From Mytilinidion resinicola (Eukaryota > Ascomycota > Dothideomycetes > Mytilinidiales > Mytilinidiaceae), in assembly GCF_010093595.1 (NCBI RefSeq), contig NW_022985445.1:1473895-1537894 (forward strand): a DNA stretch of 64,000 nt, read 5' to 3'. Below the pieces are notes generated by a model. The model was not told where the DNA came from. It saw nothing but the letters and a program-made list of their open reading frames with translations, and did not search any database. Shown piece by piece: positions 45,720 through 56,485 of this stretch (position 1 is its first letter; every line of letters starts with the position of its first letter). A program made the position numbers and the translations under genes.

Positions 45720-47041
45720 GGTTCCCGAAGTCGTTCATTTCCGGGAGGAATCATTGTACACCAGAACCACCGTAAGTCGTTTGCATAGGGATGGCGTCTA
45801 TGATGCGTTTGGAGGGCGCAATACCCTTCAGAGTCCGTTAAAGGCTCCGAGGCTGTGAGTCTCAGGTAGGGTAGCATAGCTTGTTCTCTGCATCAAAGCC
45901 TTGAATGGCGCTCATCTGTCCCATTCGATCTCACCATACCATCGAATCCTGACTCGTCTGCTTTCTGTTGTTCTTTGCCTTCATTCATCTTCTTTCACCA
46001 CAGCCAGAATGGTGTCGCTTCATGGGGAGTTTTGCAGTTAGATGCCTTGTCGGCCTGGTGAGTGTTTGGTGTAAGGCTGGAGCTGTCAAATCCCTCATCA
46101 CATGCGCATCAAAATCATGTGTGCACAAAAACCGCACACGATATGGCTTTCATATTTGGTATTCGTTGGTGGACGGATCCTACACGAGGTGAGTGTGGGT
46201 GGTCATGGCGATATCCTTTCCTCAACATCTTCATGTTTACAAAGGCGGGTGACTGGTGGCGGGTTTAGCCAATATGCTCCTCCAGGCAACGTATGACGTG
46301 CTCTCCCCAGGGCGAAGTGAAAGGTATTCACTATTTGCAGTTGGGGCGTGGGGGCCGTGACTAATCTATGTTGTGCGTCTGTGCACTGTGTACATCTACA
46401 TAAGCTTATTATTTTTCAGGCCCTTCCTACAAGAGCAAGCGGAGATCCTAGTTGTGCGCATGAAGAAGAATGGTGATGGTACACTAGAGTTGACGCTCTG
46501 AGAAGGAAGAGACGCCGAAGGGCCCGAGAGCGAAACCATGGCAATAGCGAGGGAGAGGGATGTAGTAAGGGAAAATCCTAAGCTGTAATACGGTCTTGAC
46601 ATCGACCAATTCTGACATATAAAAATCTGTTTCAGCGAAGTCAGGAACGAGGATTCAGTATTTCGAAACGCCGCGACCTCCAAGGGCCTTAACATGCTAT
46701 ATTGACGCTTCCAACATGCTCCTATCAAACGCTTCAGGACTGCACGGGGAAGGAAAGTCCGCTTGAAAGTGAATACAAGAAGGCCGCAACTTGCAGTCGC
46801 TGTATTATAGCTTTCACGTTGATCGCTTGCCTTTGCGGTCCTGCTTTCATTATCAAGGCACGGCATATGTGAAAGTCCTCTCTTCTACGCATAAGTATGC
46901 GATTTCGCAAGTATTCACCGTCGGCTCTGAAGCGCCTCCAGGTTGAGTTGATTTTGCGACAGCGGCGTCCAACTCCAACTCCGCCACCACATCACCAATT
47001 ACCGCCGACAGCCAACTCTCCTCTTCCGACTCCTCGACAAA
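45720..47041. other. 1.3-kb intergenic region, nothing convincing
   Basis: A 156-codon minus-strand frame at 46396-46866 has no protein-like signature, and neither do the short plus-strand frames near 46000-46300. The last 150 bases form a pyrimidine-rich leader for the 47042 gene. Confidence 0.45.
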
Positions 47042-48228
47042 ATGGGCTCACAAAATGTCGGGCAGACCTACGGATGCGAGGACTACTACTGGTCAGACCT
47101 GGACTCAGACTCCGATAGCGATAAGCCTATGTCTGGTCATTCGCCGACGAACCTCATACCAGGGGATACGTCTGCATCTGCGCAAGCGACTACTACGAAT
47201 CCTTCGACCGCTGCTCCGGCCTCTTCCATTCAGAGTGGTGTCGATGGCGATGTAGGAGTGTCGACAGCCGCGACCACTCTGACCACTACTCATACCTCCT
47301 CCGCTCCGAACATCGATGGCAACGTGGCATATCCCACTCTCCCTACTCTTGGTCAGTCGTCATCTGGAGCCCCTGGTTCGAAGGGGGCCCAGTCGGGTGG
47401 ACCTCATCCTACATTGTTCGGGGGAGAACATACACGTGGGAAGAAGCGTGCGCGAGAGAGTCCTCCAGAAGAAACGGGAAGTCTTAAGAAGCCGCAAACT
47501 GCCTCCCGTAAGGAAGCGGGGCAGCAACCAAGCCCCATCACCAAGTATGCCACTTCCGAAGTATCTCGTAGTTACCATAGTCTGATAATCTCGCAGGGAC
47601 CACCTCCTGAATCTTCTCCGCACCGGCCAGTATAGTGACTACTGCATCAAATGTGCGGACATAGGGTGGCGCGTCCACTTAATGGTCCTGACAGATCGCG
47701 CGAGCGGATTGCTCCCACCAGACTTCTCGGTAAGTCCCACATCTTCTAAATCCCATATAAGAAGGACTGACTAATGCCCCTCCTCTCTAGCCTGGCAGCA
47801 GCTGCACCATCACTGAGCACAGCCCTATCATCATCGAGAGCTGCCTCGAATTCGCCTATTCAGGTGACTACTCAGATCCCCAAACAGACGTATCAGCCAG
47901 TGTCAGCCATGACCCCGGCTCTTCCGAACATCTGCCACTGCACCACCACATCTTACTATTCGGTGCGGCGGCCGCGTTCGAAATGCCAGATCTGATGACT
48001 CTGACGCTCGAGAAGTTTCAGGCACATTACCAGCGGGAGGGATGGAATAAAGCGGAGTACGAGGCGGCATTGCGTAAGTGTCGTGAAGTCTATTCGCAGT
48101 GGGAGCACTTGGACGATCGGATGATGCTCTTCTTTCACTACATCGGGGTTGAGGGAATAAGGCTAGAGAGTGCATCGAATCTGGCAAAAGGCATGGAGGA
48201 GGAAGAGGCGGCCGGAGATGGGTACTAG
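47042..48228 (+). CDS. BTB-domain protein with disordered N-terminus
   Basis: Three exons, 47042-47544, 47597-47729 and 47791-48228, give 357 residues; introns of 52 and 61 bases keep phase. Residues 1-165 are low-complexity (Ser/Thr/Gly), with an acidic start (WSDLDSDSDSDKP) and a nuclear-signal-like RGKKRARESPPEE. The BTB part begins HLLNLLRTGQYSDYCIKCAD, continues IIIESCLEFAYSGDYSD, and ends in helices (MTLTLEKFQAHYQREGWNKA and on). It lies 425 bases upstream of the Zn2Cys6-GLFG-BTB gene in the same orientation and shares its order of disordered N-terminus then a C-terminal BTB, so the two are probably tandem paralogues of which this one lacks the zinc cluster and GLFG repeats. Function unknown; a nuclear adaptor is inference. 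Confidence 0.8.
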
Positions 48229-48652
48229 ATAGTAAAAGGCTTTTTAGATATATTGGGGAGAAGGGGGGGCGGGCGACGGGATTGAAAAGGGACCTGGCGT
48301 GAGAGCAGTGAGTTTGGTAATGTTCCGGCATGCAAACCATACGCTCCGGAGGCCTCACAGCATCACGACCAAGTCACAACCACGCCCCCAATGTTAGAGC
48401 TTCAGCAACTGACATTCCTAGCAGCTTTGTATTCAGCATTTCGATAGTTCTTCACGATGCTCCCAGAGGATGGTAAACGTAATATCGTTGTCTGAATAAT
48501 TTGGTGTCTTGAATCGACGAATGGGAAAGTTGCCGACTATATACACACATTCACCAGCCGGACCGCAACTTTGCCCAGTCCCACTATTTAATCAGTCTCC
48601 CGAGGACCCAAATCCACGTTCCTCCTCTCAACCACACACCGCAACTTCAACC
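48229..48652. other. intergenic / promoter of the 48653 gene
   Basis: 424 bases. The frame of the next gene is open up to 48509, but the upstream part is not protein-like. Nothing else seen. Confidence 0.45.
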
Positions 48653-50868
48653 ATGCAGTCCAAGCCAGCCTATGTCGAGGACCTCGACTCCTCGAGCTCC
48701 GAGTGGGAAAACCCCTTCCCCCCGACTCCATCTACCGACGCTACTGCAAAGATGGCCTCCCCACAGCCAAGCAGGAAACTCCATAGCCCTGCCATGTCCA
48801 TCTTCGCGGACCGCACCCATAACGAAGCCAATCAAGCTGCCAAAAACACTGCTGGCCCCGATGCAGCGAAGCAGGGACGGATACTTCCTGAGGCATGCGA
48901 TGCGTGCTACTATGGAAGAATTCGCTGCAAAGGTGCCGGCGAACCGTGTGCAAGATGTATAAGAGAGTAAGTGGCGCCTTTGAACAATCAATCCACCGAT
49001 AACGCAGGCGCTGACATCTTGAAGGGGCAAACAATGCCACTACAGCGATCGGACAGGTGGACAAACTCAGAATATCACCTCACCTCCTGTGGCAGCTGGC
49101 AGTGGTCAAGGCATCACCGACGCTCCGAGTCGCGCGGTGAATACAGTCTTTCCTTCTTTGATGCAGTCCAAACATGCGGCATCGAAGTCGGAGTCGAAGA
49201 GCAAGCCAGTCTTTGGAATCGAGAAACCGGAAGCTTATAATAGGCAAAATGGAGGAGGACCCTTCGGAAACTCCCCGTCTGCTGCAAATCCAAAGCCTGG
49301 CCTTTTCTCGGGGTTTCGACGACCAGACCCTCCGCTTACAGCTTCGAAAGGACAACAGTCTGGTGGCGGCCTGTTTGCATCACCAGCATCCCGTGAATAC
49401 CAGGGGCAAAGCCAGCTCTCCGGTGGTCTCTTGGGCAGCCCGACATTCGGCTCTTATGTCCCTACGAACGTACCACAGTCTTCTGGACCTTTTGGAGGTC
49501 GACAGCAGGGTGATCTCCCTGGAAATTCATCCATCTCTGAGTTGAACGGAGGACAAGCGAAGCTACAAGGAGGTAGGCCCTTTGAAGGCTTCGAGGCTGC
49601 TTTACAGGAAACGAAGGCGAGTCCAGAAGATCGGGATTGGGATGCACGAATGAAGGCGGCCCGGCTTCAGCCTGGAAGCATCGTACAACCTAGCTGGAGT
49701 AGTCTCTTTGGTCAAAAACAGGTGCAACCGTTGTCCTCTGGTGGTCTCTTTGGTCAGGAACAGATGCGGCCCCAGTCCTCTGGTGGTCTTTTTGGAGGCC
49801 TGAGTACCCAGAGACATGTGCAACAACCTTCTGGCGGTCTCTTTGGAGGCTTTGGGACTGCTATGCCGGCCAATCGGCCTCAGTCTGGAAACCTCGGACA
49901 ACAGTGGGTTGGTCTCTTTGGTCAAAAACAGGCGCAACCCCAGTCCTCTGGTGGCCTCTTTGGAGGAGGAGCACTTTTCAACTCTGTTCCGGAGCAGGTG
50001 CCATCCCAACCTTCTGGCCTCTTCGGAGGCCCGACTACCACCCCCCTTGTGCACCAGCCAGAAGACCCGAGCTCTGGTATCTTACAGTCCAAGCCGGCGC
50101 AATCTGTGACTTCGGGAGCAGAGCCTACCCGGGCGAAATCCCCTGGTAAGGAGAATGAGCCCGAGGGTCCTCACCTCAAACAGTAAGTCATTCGCACTTA
50201 TCTTCAATCAAGTGCTTTTGCTAACTTTGCTAGCTCGTTTCTCGATCTCCTCCAAACTGGCAAATACAGCGATTACACGATCATGACTGATACACACAAG
50301 TGGAATGTCCACATGGCAATTCTCGCCTCCAAAGCTGGCGATCTGGTTCCCAAGGATGCAGCGGTAAGTGCTCACGTAAATGCATACCTACTACTGCTAA
50401 CTAACCTGTTCCAAATAGCCAGGTGGAACCGTCAACTACAAACGCTGGGACCGTATCATCATGGACCGTGTCGTCGAATTCATCTATTCCGGTGACTACG
50501 ATACTTACGTGGAGCCAAACACTTTTGCGGAGGTCAGCTATGGCACCACAATTGACGCACTCAAGAAGAAGAAGAAGCTACCACTAAGATATCACCTCTT
50601 CTTCTTCGCTGCGGGCATCGGATACTCGATTCCAGGTCTGGCTGAATTGGCGCTGGAAAAGGTGAAGCAACATTTCGAGGGTTCAGAGTTTGTCGAAGCC
50701 GAAGCGAGATCTTGCTACATCTGGAACGTCGACATGGCTTTTCGTTCAGAGTTTCACCCATACTGGCCCGACGAGTTCCCAATGACGAAGCTGGATACAC
50801 GGATGTGCAACTGCTTGAAGGAGGTTGCAATCGCTCAAGGTGTGTCGGCGTCGTTATTTCATGCTTAA
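48653..50868 (+). CDS. Zn2Cys6 zinc cluster - GLFG repeats - BTB fusion protein
   Basis: Four exons, 48653-48966, 49025-50182, 50234-50363 and 50419-50868, give 683 residues; all joins keep phase. Residues about 82-109 hold a perfect fungal zinc cluster, C-x2-C-x6-C-x6-C-x2-C-x6-C (CDACYYGRIRC to GKQC), completed only by splicing intron 1, which needs an AAG acceptor. Residues about 150-480 are FG-rich, with six GLFG units plus SLFG and PFG variants separated by Gln/Ser/Pro spacers, very like GLFG nucleoporins. The C-terminus is a BTB domain (SFLDLLQTGKYSDYTIMTDT, IIMDRVVEFIYSGDY) with a helical tail. I know no described protein with this order. DNA binding, phase-separating repeats and dimerisation in one chain would fit a chromatin or pore-linked regulator (inference). 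I chose the ATG at 48653 (CAACCATGC). Confidence 0.82.
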
Positions 50869-51265
50869 GACGGAGCGATGAGGGTTCCTTCGGGTCCTCA
50901 AAAAAAGTGACTACGGGATTCAGCCTTCGAGTATCGGTGTGGTTCGATACCCACGGTCTTCCATATCACACTCCGCATCATAAGGCTGGAGTCCGTGTCA
51001 AGATGCTAATTACATAGACCCGGTAGGTCCGAGGTAGACCAAGATAGGTCTAATCACTGATTATCCATTCAAAATTGCCATCCGTGATTTTCCAATATCA
51101 TCTAGACTGCGGAGAATGCCCCCTATCTCCATACATGCGATTCACTAACCTAACGAACTATCAAGCATATCCCATCTAGCCCTTTTAGCTTGAATGAGAA
51201 GCCTTGCACTTTGCCGGAGTTGCCATCCGCCCTCGTAACCAACATAATCCATTAGACACTAGCTC
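50869..51265. other. intergenic, nothing seen
   Basis: 3' flank of the fusion gene. A B-box-like GGTTCGATACC occurs at 50941 but lacks a proper T-stem (see rejected items). Confidence 0.45.
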
Positions 51266-52490
51266 ATCAGGCGTGTTGCAAACAATACAATCTCGCTCAA
51301 CACGTCTTGCCATTGTATTTCACACGTCTTGAAGTACCAAAGGCTATTTCACTTCATTTCATCGCGCTTCCCAAGTTCAGTCACTGCTTTGCCACGGATT
51401 AGTCGCAAGCACCTTTACTCCTCTGGTAACCGAACTCCGGCCATAGAATATGAACTGCGAAATCACGTTTGCAGCGTAGAATAAACCATAGGCGGCTAGC
51501 TTCCACAATCTACTCGGATGCCCAACCACTCGAGATTCCTTCGCCCCGGTTCCGTCTGCCAGCACCGTGAGGACTACGAGCGCAAGTACCGACAAGAGGC
51601 TTGATGCCCAGGAAGAATCCATTGCAGTGTAATTGCGCGTGTAATCAAACCTAAACTTGTAGCTTCCGCGTCTCTTAAACCCAGCGACCTCTTATATTGA
51701 TACTTTTCACAAGCGCAAGCAGGACTCCAGGTGCCAAAAATCAGCCAGAGAATACTACATGCGTGAGAAGCAATTGCAACGTGTTTGCCACGTAAATAGC
51801 GGTGCTGCCGGCCAACTCTCACATTCCCCAAGTGAGCAATCCCTTTCCTTAACGCGATCTACGGGCGCTATCAGATCTCTAGGTGCCAAAATTTGCAAAG
51901 AGGATACCAGTTGAATGAAGAGTATCTGTCACGTAATTGCGCTTGAAAGATACTATAAATGTCTGATGTTATGCTTCTCGAGCTTAGGAATTCCCTACCA
52001 ATATACGCTTCACACGCGCCCTTGAGTCCCTAGGTGCCAAACTCCGGCTAGACGATGCAGGTTAGTATATCCCAGGATCAATTGCCACACCGATGCACAC
52101 ATAGGCGGCCAGCGGTTTCGGTGCGCGCTTTTTAGATGCAGTAGCCTCTTGACGTTGACACTCGCTCCATATGCGCTTCAAGGACCCTAGGTGCCAAACT
52201 CTAGCACGAGGATATAGAGTATGCAAAGACTAATTGCAGCGTAAATGCGCACATAGAAGGCTAGTGGTTTCGATCCGCGCTTCTCAGGTTTAGAAGCGCC
52301 TTTATAATAAGACACACTCCACATGCGCTCCGAGGATTCTAAGTGCCAAAATCTAGCTAGAGCATACAAAGTACGTAAAGAATAATTGCCACGTAGATGC
52401 GCGTGTAGGGAGCTCGCGATTTCAATCCCGCGTTTTCGGAAAGCGAATAGCATAATGCCGTACATGGCCATTGTGTTGCCGTCCCATGAT
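51266..52490. repeat. tandem array of at least seven diverged units, period about 152 bp
   Basis: The anchor GTGCCAAA (or variants) recurs at 51426, about 51580, 51731, 51883, 52034, 52191 and 52343, so neighbours are 151-157 bases apart. A weak eighth copy begins near 51270. Other conserved blocks in each unit are AATTGCAACGTAAATGCGC, GGTTTCGATCCGCGCTTCTC and ACACTCCACATGCGCT. Identity between neighbours is perhaps 60-75 percent. On the minus strand the same frame in most units reads as a hydrophobic segment (for example KPLAFYVRIYAAISLCILY, KPLAAYVCIGVAIDPGIY and LWKLAAYGLFYAANVISQF), so the unit may once have been coding. A related stretch lies near 54.45 kb. Confidence 0.75.
51377..51622 (-). 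CDS. putative small membrane protein inside the tandem array
   Basis: An intact 81-codon frame with a real ATG (51622). It begins with a signal-like stretch (SLLSVLALVVLTVLADGTG) and contains a second hydrophobic segment (LAAYGLFYAANVISQFIFYG) before a short polar tail. It spans one full repeat junction, so it would be made from two array units. Equivalent frames in the other units are broken by stops. It may be the last functional copy of a repeat-encoded protein, or the survivor of a decayed array by chance. Confidence 0.3.
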   Translation of the reverse strand: MDSSWASSLLSVLALVVLTVLADGTGAKESRVVGHPSRLWKLAAYGLFYAANVISQFIFYGRSSVTRGVKVLATNPWQSSD

Positions 52491-52773
52491 GTATAAGCTA
52501 CTGCCTGGATATCACCTTTCTTCGGGAACCGCTACTTAGCCTCCGAGAATGGATGACGACCTCCGAAATGCAACAAAGCCCACAACACCTTCTATATCTC
52601 ATCCAGTCCCAAGTTCGCTTTTGACCAATGTCCAGCCTGTCCATCAACTCCAATCGTATGATGATCTCGCCCTCTACTTCGCTCGACCTCACTGAATCCA
52701 ATCGCATGCCAACTGTTGCTGCAAGTCGTCCCCGCTCAGTGTTCTTGCATTTCATACGATCTCTTTCACGCTA

Positions 52774-53606
52774 CTAATCCAGCATGTCCCGAGGCAGCGT
52801 GAGATGCTTTCGCTTTCGAGGGAGAGGCTTTCCCTGATTTTTCACCACCAGCTTCAGTAGTGCAGCGATAAATTGCGGGTGGAGGAGGTCGATCTCTTCA
52901 GCCATGACTAACTCGTTCATATGAACATATGCTTCCTGCACAAGGAGGCAGACTAGCTCTTGCTGCGGCTTCCGGTATCGAGCCACTTCATTAACGAGCT
53001 CATGGAATTTATCAGCTTCGAACTGGTGATGGAAAGCTTTGGCAAGCTTGTTCCGAGCGACTTCGTTGAGCTGAACTGGACCGTAGTCGAGCGCTATGTG
53101 GGCAAGCTGGATGTGGAGAAGTTTGGAGGTGTGGCAGTACCGATGGCCTGCGGTTGATGGTTGGCGAACCATTGGGGGCCAGGACAAAAGGACCGCCGTG
53201 GGATCATACGGATGGTAGCGGTACGAGTACAATAACTCAACGTAACGGTCAACTGTGACAGGATCGTAATTACGTATATCGACAGATGTGACCTTGTGAA
53301 GACCTTGCGGCGTGAGCTCTACCGTCTGCGTATGAAAATCGAGGATTGGCGTCGGTGTCCGAGGCTTTAAGATACTATCAGTCCATTGCTAGAGACCTAA
53401 AAAGGAGCGAAACGACTCACATCATATCTATATGCTCTCGCGTGCACGAGAGGCATCTCATCGCACAGAATAACACGATGCGCCTTACATTCATAACCCC
53501 TGCAGAATATGGAAACGTCAGAGGATATTTCGCCCGTGAGGAGCTTCCATAGGCCAGCGCTACGTTTCTCGTAAGTGGAGTCATGTTCTATTGAGGTGGG
53601 ACACAT
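52774..53606 (-). CDS. BTB-domain protein
   Basis: Two exons, 53606-53421 and 53364-52774, give 258 residues. The BTB core begins LLTGEISSDVSIFCRGYECK, with AHRVILC, and continues after the intron with VDRYVELLYSYRYHPYDP, the usual end of the BTB alpha/beta core. A helical BACK-like tail follows (DKFHELVNEVARYRKPQQEL) and a basic end (GKPLPRKRKHL). The 56-base intron (GTGAGT donor) ends in TTAAAG, again an AAG acceptor. A shorter in-frame alternative ending CTCTAG would leave a 32-base intron, too short. It is the fourth BTB gene in this window and lies next to the tandem array. Confidence 0.75.
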
Positions 53607-54633
53607 ACTCCTGTGATCCCCATGATTTTCCGAAATGCTCCACTAGCATCTCTCTGGTGACGTCTCTCAGATCCCTTCCCGGACCGCCTAGGTCCTCCAC
53701 TATCATCGCTGAAATAGACATGCCGGGGGTGGGGTGGTCCCGAAGGCCTCAAAGGGCTCGCGGCGGCGGTTTGGCGAGCTGGGGACGATCGTATTGCCAG
53801 TCCATGACCGAGACGTCCATCTTGATTGCGAGGAATACGCCTGGCGGTAACCACTTCAGTGATTGCAGGGAGTAAGAGCTGGGCGGTGGCTGACAGACGA
53901 GCGCGAATGGATCAAGAGACTGAAAGGAAGATGAGGACCGTCAAGCTTGCGAGACGACGGGACCACTTGGGACCGTAATCATGTGCGCCGTGCGCCTGAA
54001 ATTATCTGATGCATGACTAAGTTGATGCTCACAGTGGTGAATTGAGAATGCTCTCAACCTCGGTATGTGGCTATGGGACATTACCAAACTCACTGCCTCC
54101 GGAGCGTATGGTTTGAACGCCACGAGAGAATCTGAACTCTTAGAGTCTCGCAACTAGTGTTTATGGACTCACTGTCGGATATAGCAATTCTTGGCACGTT
54201 ATTTGCGGCAAAAGTGTAAAGGCCGGAAAGTTTTGTCTACTTTTATCATGTGACCAAAGTGGAAAAAGCTTACGGTCTTCTACACTTCTGCAACCTGAGA
54301 ACAGTAAACGGGCCAAGACTTGCTACATTAAATACCCTGTTAGACTTGAAAACACTTCGAGACGTCGACAAGTTCCAAGACGAGATATAGGAATCAATAA
54401 AATATGATATTGATGGACGGGAATGTAGCGATAGTAATTAAGAAATGCTTACACCTAGATGCAGTGTAAATTCCAAACGAATGCGCAGTAAAAAGCAGTG
54501 GTATCTGTTTCCATCCAGCCAAAACTCCGAATCCAAAAAACCCAAACACCCGCTTGCCCATGCTAAATGCAACGCCACTGATCAAGACGAAAGAAAAGAC
54601 GATGTTAAGAAAGAACTGTCCGAGTACTCCACA
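53607..54633. other. intergenic with a hydrophobic minus-strand frame related to the 152-bp array
   Basis: Between 54394 and about 54590 the minus strand encodes NIVFSFVLISGVAFSMGKRV and then GWKQIPLLFTAHSFGIYTAS, clearly hydrophobic. The underlying DNA (AATGCGCAGTAAAAAGCAGT and on, at about 54479) resembles the AATGCGCACATAGAAGGC block of the array at 51.3-52.5 kb. It could be a stray repeat copy, or an alternative 3' exon of the membrane protein at 54634, whose last codons contain a GTAAGT donor at 54651. No other gene is supported here. Confidence 0.4.
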
Positions 54634-55923
54634 CTATACACCCCTCCGCGGACTTACGCCACGAACTCCTAGACCTCCAAGGTCTCTGCTATCCCTACCA
54701 AACCCTGCGTCCTCCATCAGCCTTGTGAACGTCGTGCCACCAGTCAGTGGTCGTCCGTTGGCACCCGTGTCCGCATTTGGCACTCCTAGAAAGCTCGGAG
54801 CGGGCATCAGAACGTCGATAGTCTCAGTGCTGCCACTCCTCTCAGGCCCTGCTCTCCGCTTAGACCGCGATGAGCGAGAGGAGCGAGAGGTGGGTGTGCG
54901 GGTTGGGGTGGTGTAAGGGTCGCGCGCCGCAGAAGACAGGCCAAGTTTAGGAGATTTGGAGAAGAGAGCACGAACTCGCGGAGTTGTCGTCTGAGCGCGA
55001 GGCGGCGATGGAAACTGGTTCATTTTGCCACCGGTGGTATTGCTACGATTTACGTTGATGTTCGCATTCGCGAGAGACATGCCGACTGTGCCCATTTGCA
55101 TCTCTGTGTCGCGTGCGGGCGAGGGTTGGCTCGCTACACTGGTGCTTCCACGACGCAGGAAGTCGGTGCGTGCTGCGTAGACAGGATCGTAAATAGGATC
55201 AGAGACAGTACGAGCGACATGGCCAAAATCGCCACTGTAGCGGTTCTTAGCAGCTTCGCGGCGCTTATTGATAAGCCAAATAATAGCGACGGCGAGGATG
55301 GCGCCGAGAAGCATGCCCGGGAAGAATCCGGCGACGACTGCTTTGGCAGGGAATCCGGGATTGGAAGATGGTACGCTGGTTGGGATGGGAGGGCTGGACG
55401 CAGCGGTCTGGGAGGACTGCGGAAGAGCGGTGCCAGTAGCGGAGGCCGTTGGTGATAGAGAAGAGGAGGCAGAAGCTGAAGAAGATGGCTTGGAGATGGC
55501 GCACATGCCGCTTTGGCAGACGTAACCCACCGGACAGCATGCGCTGCCACATATTTCGAGCTTGAGGTCGGTGGTGTTGGCTGTGTGTATTTGATTATCG
55601 GGATGTAATGTTGCGTCGAGCTGGGTCACATCACATGTGATGGGTTGGATGAAGCCGCAGTCCTGGCCGGCAGGACAGCAGATGGCGGAGATTGAGATGG
55701 TATTATTGATTGGGAGGCATTTGAGGTCGGTAGGACAGCAGAAGTCGGAGGGAAAGGATGCTCCGCATTGCGAGAGACCGGAGTTCCCTCCACATGTTGT
55801 CTCTCGCTGTATCAGACCGACGGCCTGGGCAGCGGAGACGGCTGTGGCTAGGGCGGAGGTAGCGGGGACGGTGGTGGATATTAGACAGATGAGAGACAGC
55901 TTCTGGAGATTGGACGAGAGCAT
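54634..55923 (-). CDS. single-pass plasma-membrane protein with Cys-rich ectodomain
   Basis: Intronless, 429 residues from the ATG at 55923, which starts a signal peptide (LSLICLISTTVPATSALA); the frame is open 24 codons further upstream but that would spoil the signal. The ectodomain (about residues 40-150) has about 15 Cys in CCP-type pairs (FCCPTDLKCLP, ICCPAGQDCGF, ACCPVGYVCQSGMC), then a Ser/Thr/Pro stalk, one TM (FFPGMLLGAILAVAIIWLI) with a basic stop-transfer, and a long Ser/Arg-rich cytosolic tail. This layout (signal, Cys-rich head, Ser-rich stalk, TM, tail) is that of fungal cell-wall stress sensors of the Mid2/Wsc kind, though the Cys pattern is not a WSC domain. Its role as a sensor is inference. 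Divergent from the mitoribosomal protein. Confidence 0.75.
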   Translation of the reverse strand: MLSSNLQKLSLICLISTTVPATSALATAVSAAQAVGLIQRETTCGGNSGLSQCGASFPSDFCCPTDLKCLPINNTISISAICCPAGQDCGFIQPITCDVTQLDATLHPDNQIHTANTTDLKLEICGSACCPVGYVCQSGMCAISKPSSSASASSSLSPTASATGTALPQSSQTAASSPPIPTSVPSSNPGFPAKAVVAGFFPGMLLGAILAVAIIWLINKRREAAKNRYSGDFGHVARTVSDPIYDPVYAARTDFLRRGSTSVASQPSPARDTEMQMGTVGMSLANANINVNRSNTTGGKMNQFPSPPRAQTTTPRVRALFSKSPKLGLSSAARDPYTTPTRTPTSRSSRSSRSKRRAGPERSGSTETIDVLMPAPSFLGVPNADTGANGRPLTGGTTFTRLMEDAGFGRDSRDLGGLGVRGVSPRRGV

Positions 55924-56485
55924 ATTGGCAGCAGGACAATAGCCCACGGGTATGATTATAAGAAGGAATGTATGAAAATGTATGAACAAAGCCACAATGG
56001 GATTGCCTTGTCTTGGGGCGAAGATAATCGAGGTCGAAACACGAAACGATCGAGAAAGAACATGGCGGGAAGCACAGTAGTATATAGAGGTTCGAAAATA
56101 GAGTCGACCTACCTCACGGCCGTGGCATCAGCCTCTACCTGACGTCTGTCGCGCGATGGTCAGGCCCAATGGGCCGCTGGATGTTCTGGAAATAGCCCAG
56201 TCTTCGCGCCGAGTGGTGTGCAGCGTCTGGAGAGCGAAGCAGCTAACCGTGCACCAGCGGCAGGTGACTCCTCCCATCGTGTGGCTATGCTTTTGCAGGT
56301 CGCTCAGAGGGTGAAACGCTGCGACGGCGGGCGGCTCTGCTGTATCATGTTGTTTGCAGCGGACAGCGAGGACGAGTCGTGAGTGGTCCGCGGTTTTGGC
56401 GTCTCGTCCGGACTCGGCGTAGCGCAGCCGGCGACGACCATGAAATTGTTGCATCGCGACTCTCACCACCACAAATACCCACGCC
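55924..56485. promoter_or_regulatory. shared divergent promoter (membrane protein / mitoribosomal protein)
   Basis: 562 bases between the two ATGs. No motif named. Confidence 0.45.

Noticed and set aside
46396..46866. 156-codon minus-strand frame
   Set aside because: No protein-like pattern, and an isolated position between two well-defined genes.
50938..50956. tRNA-like B box GGTTCGATACC
   Set aside because: The flanking stem does not pair (a T opposite C at the third pair) and there is no A box or acceptor stem.
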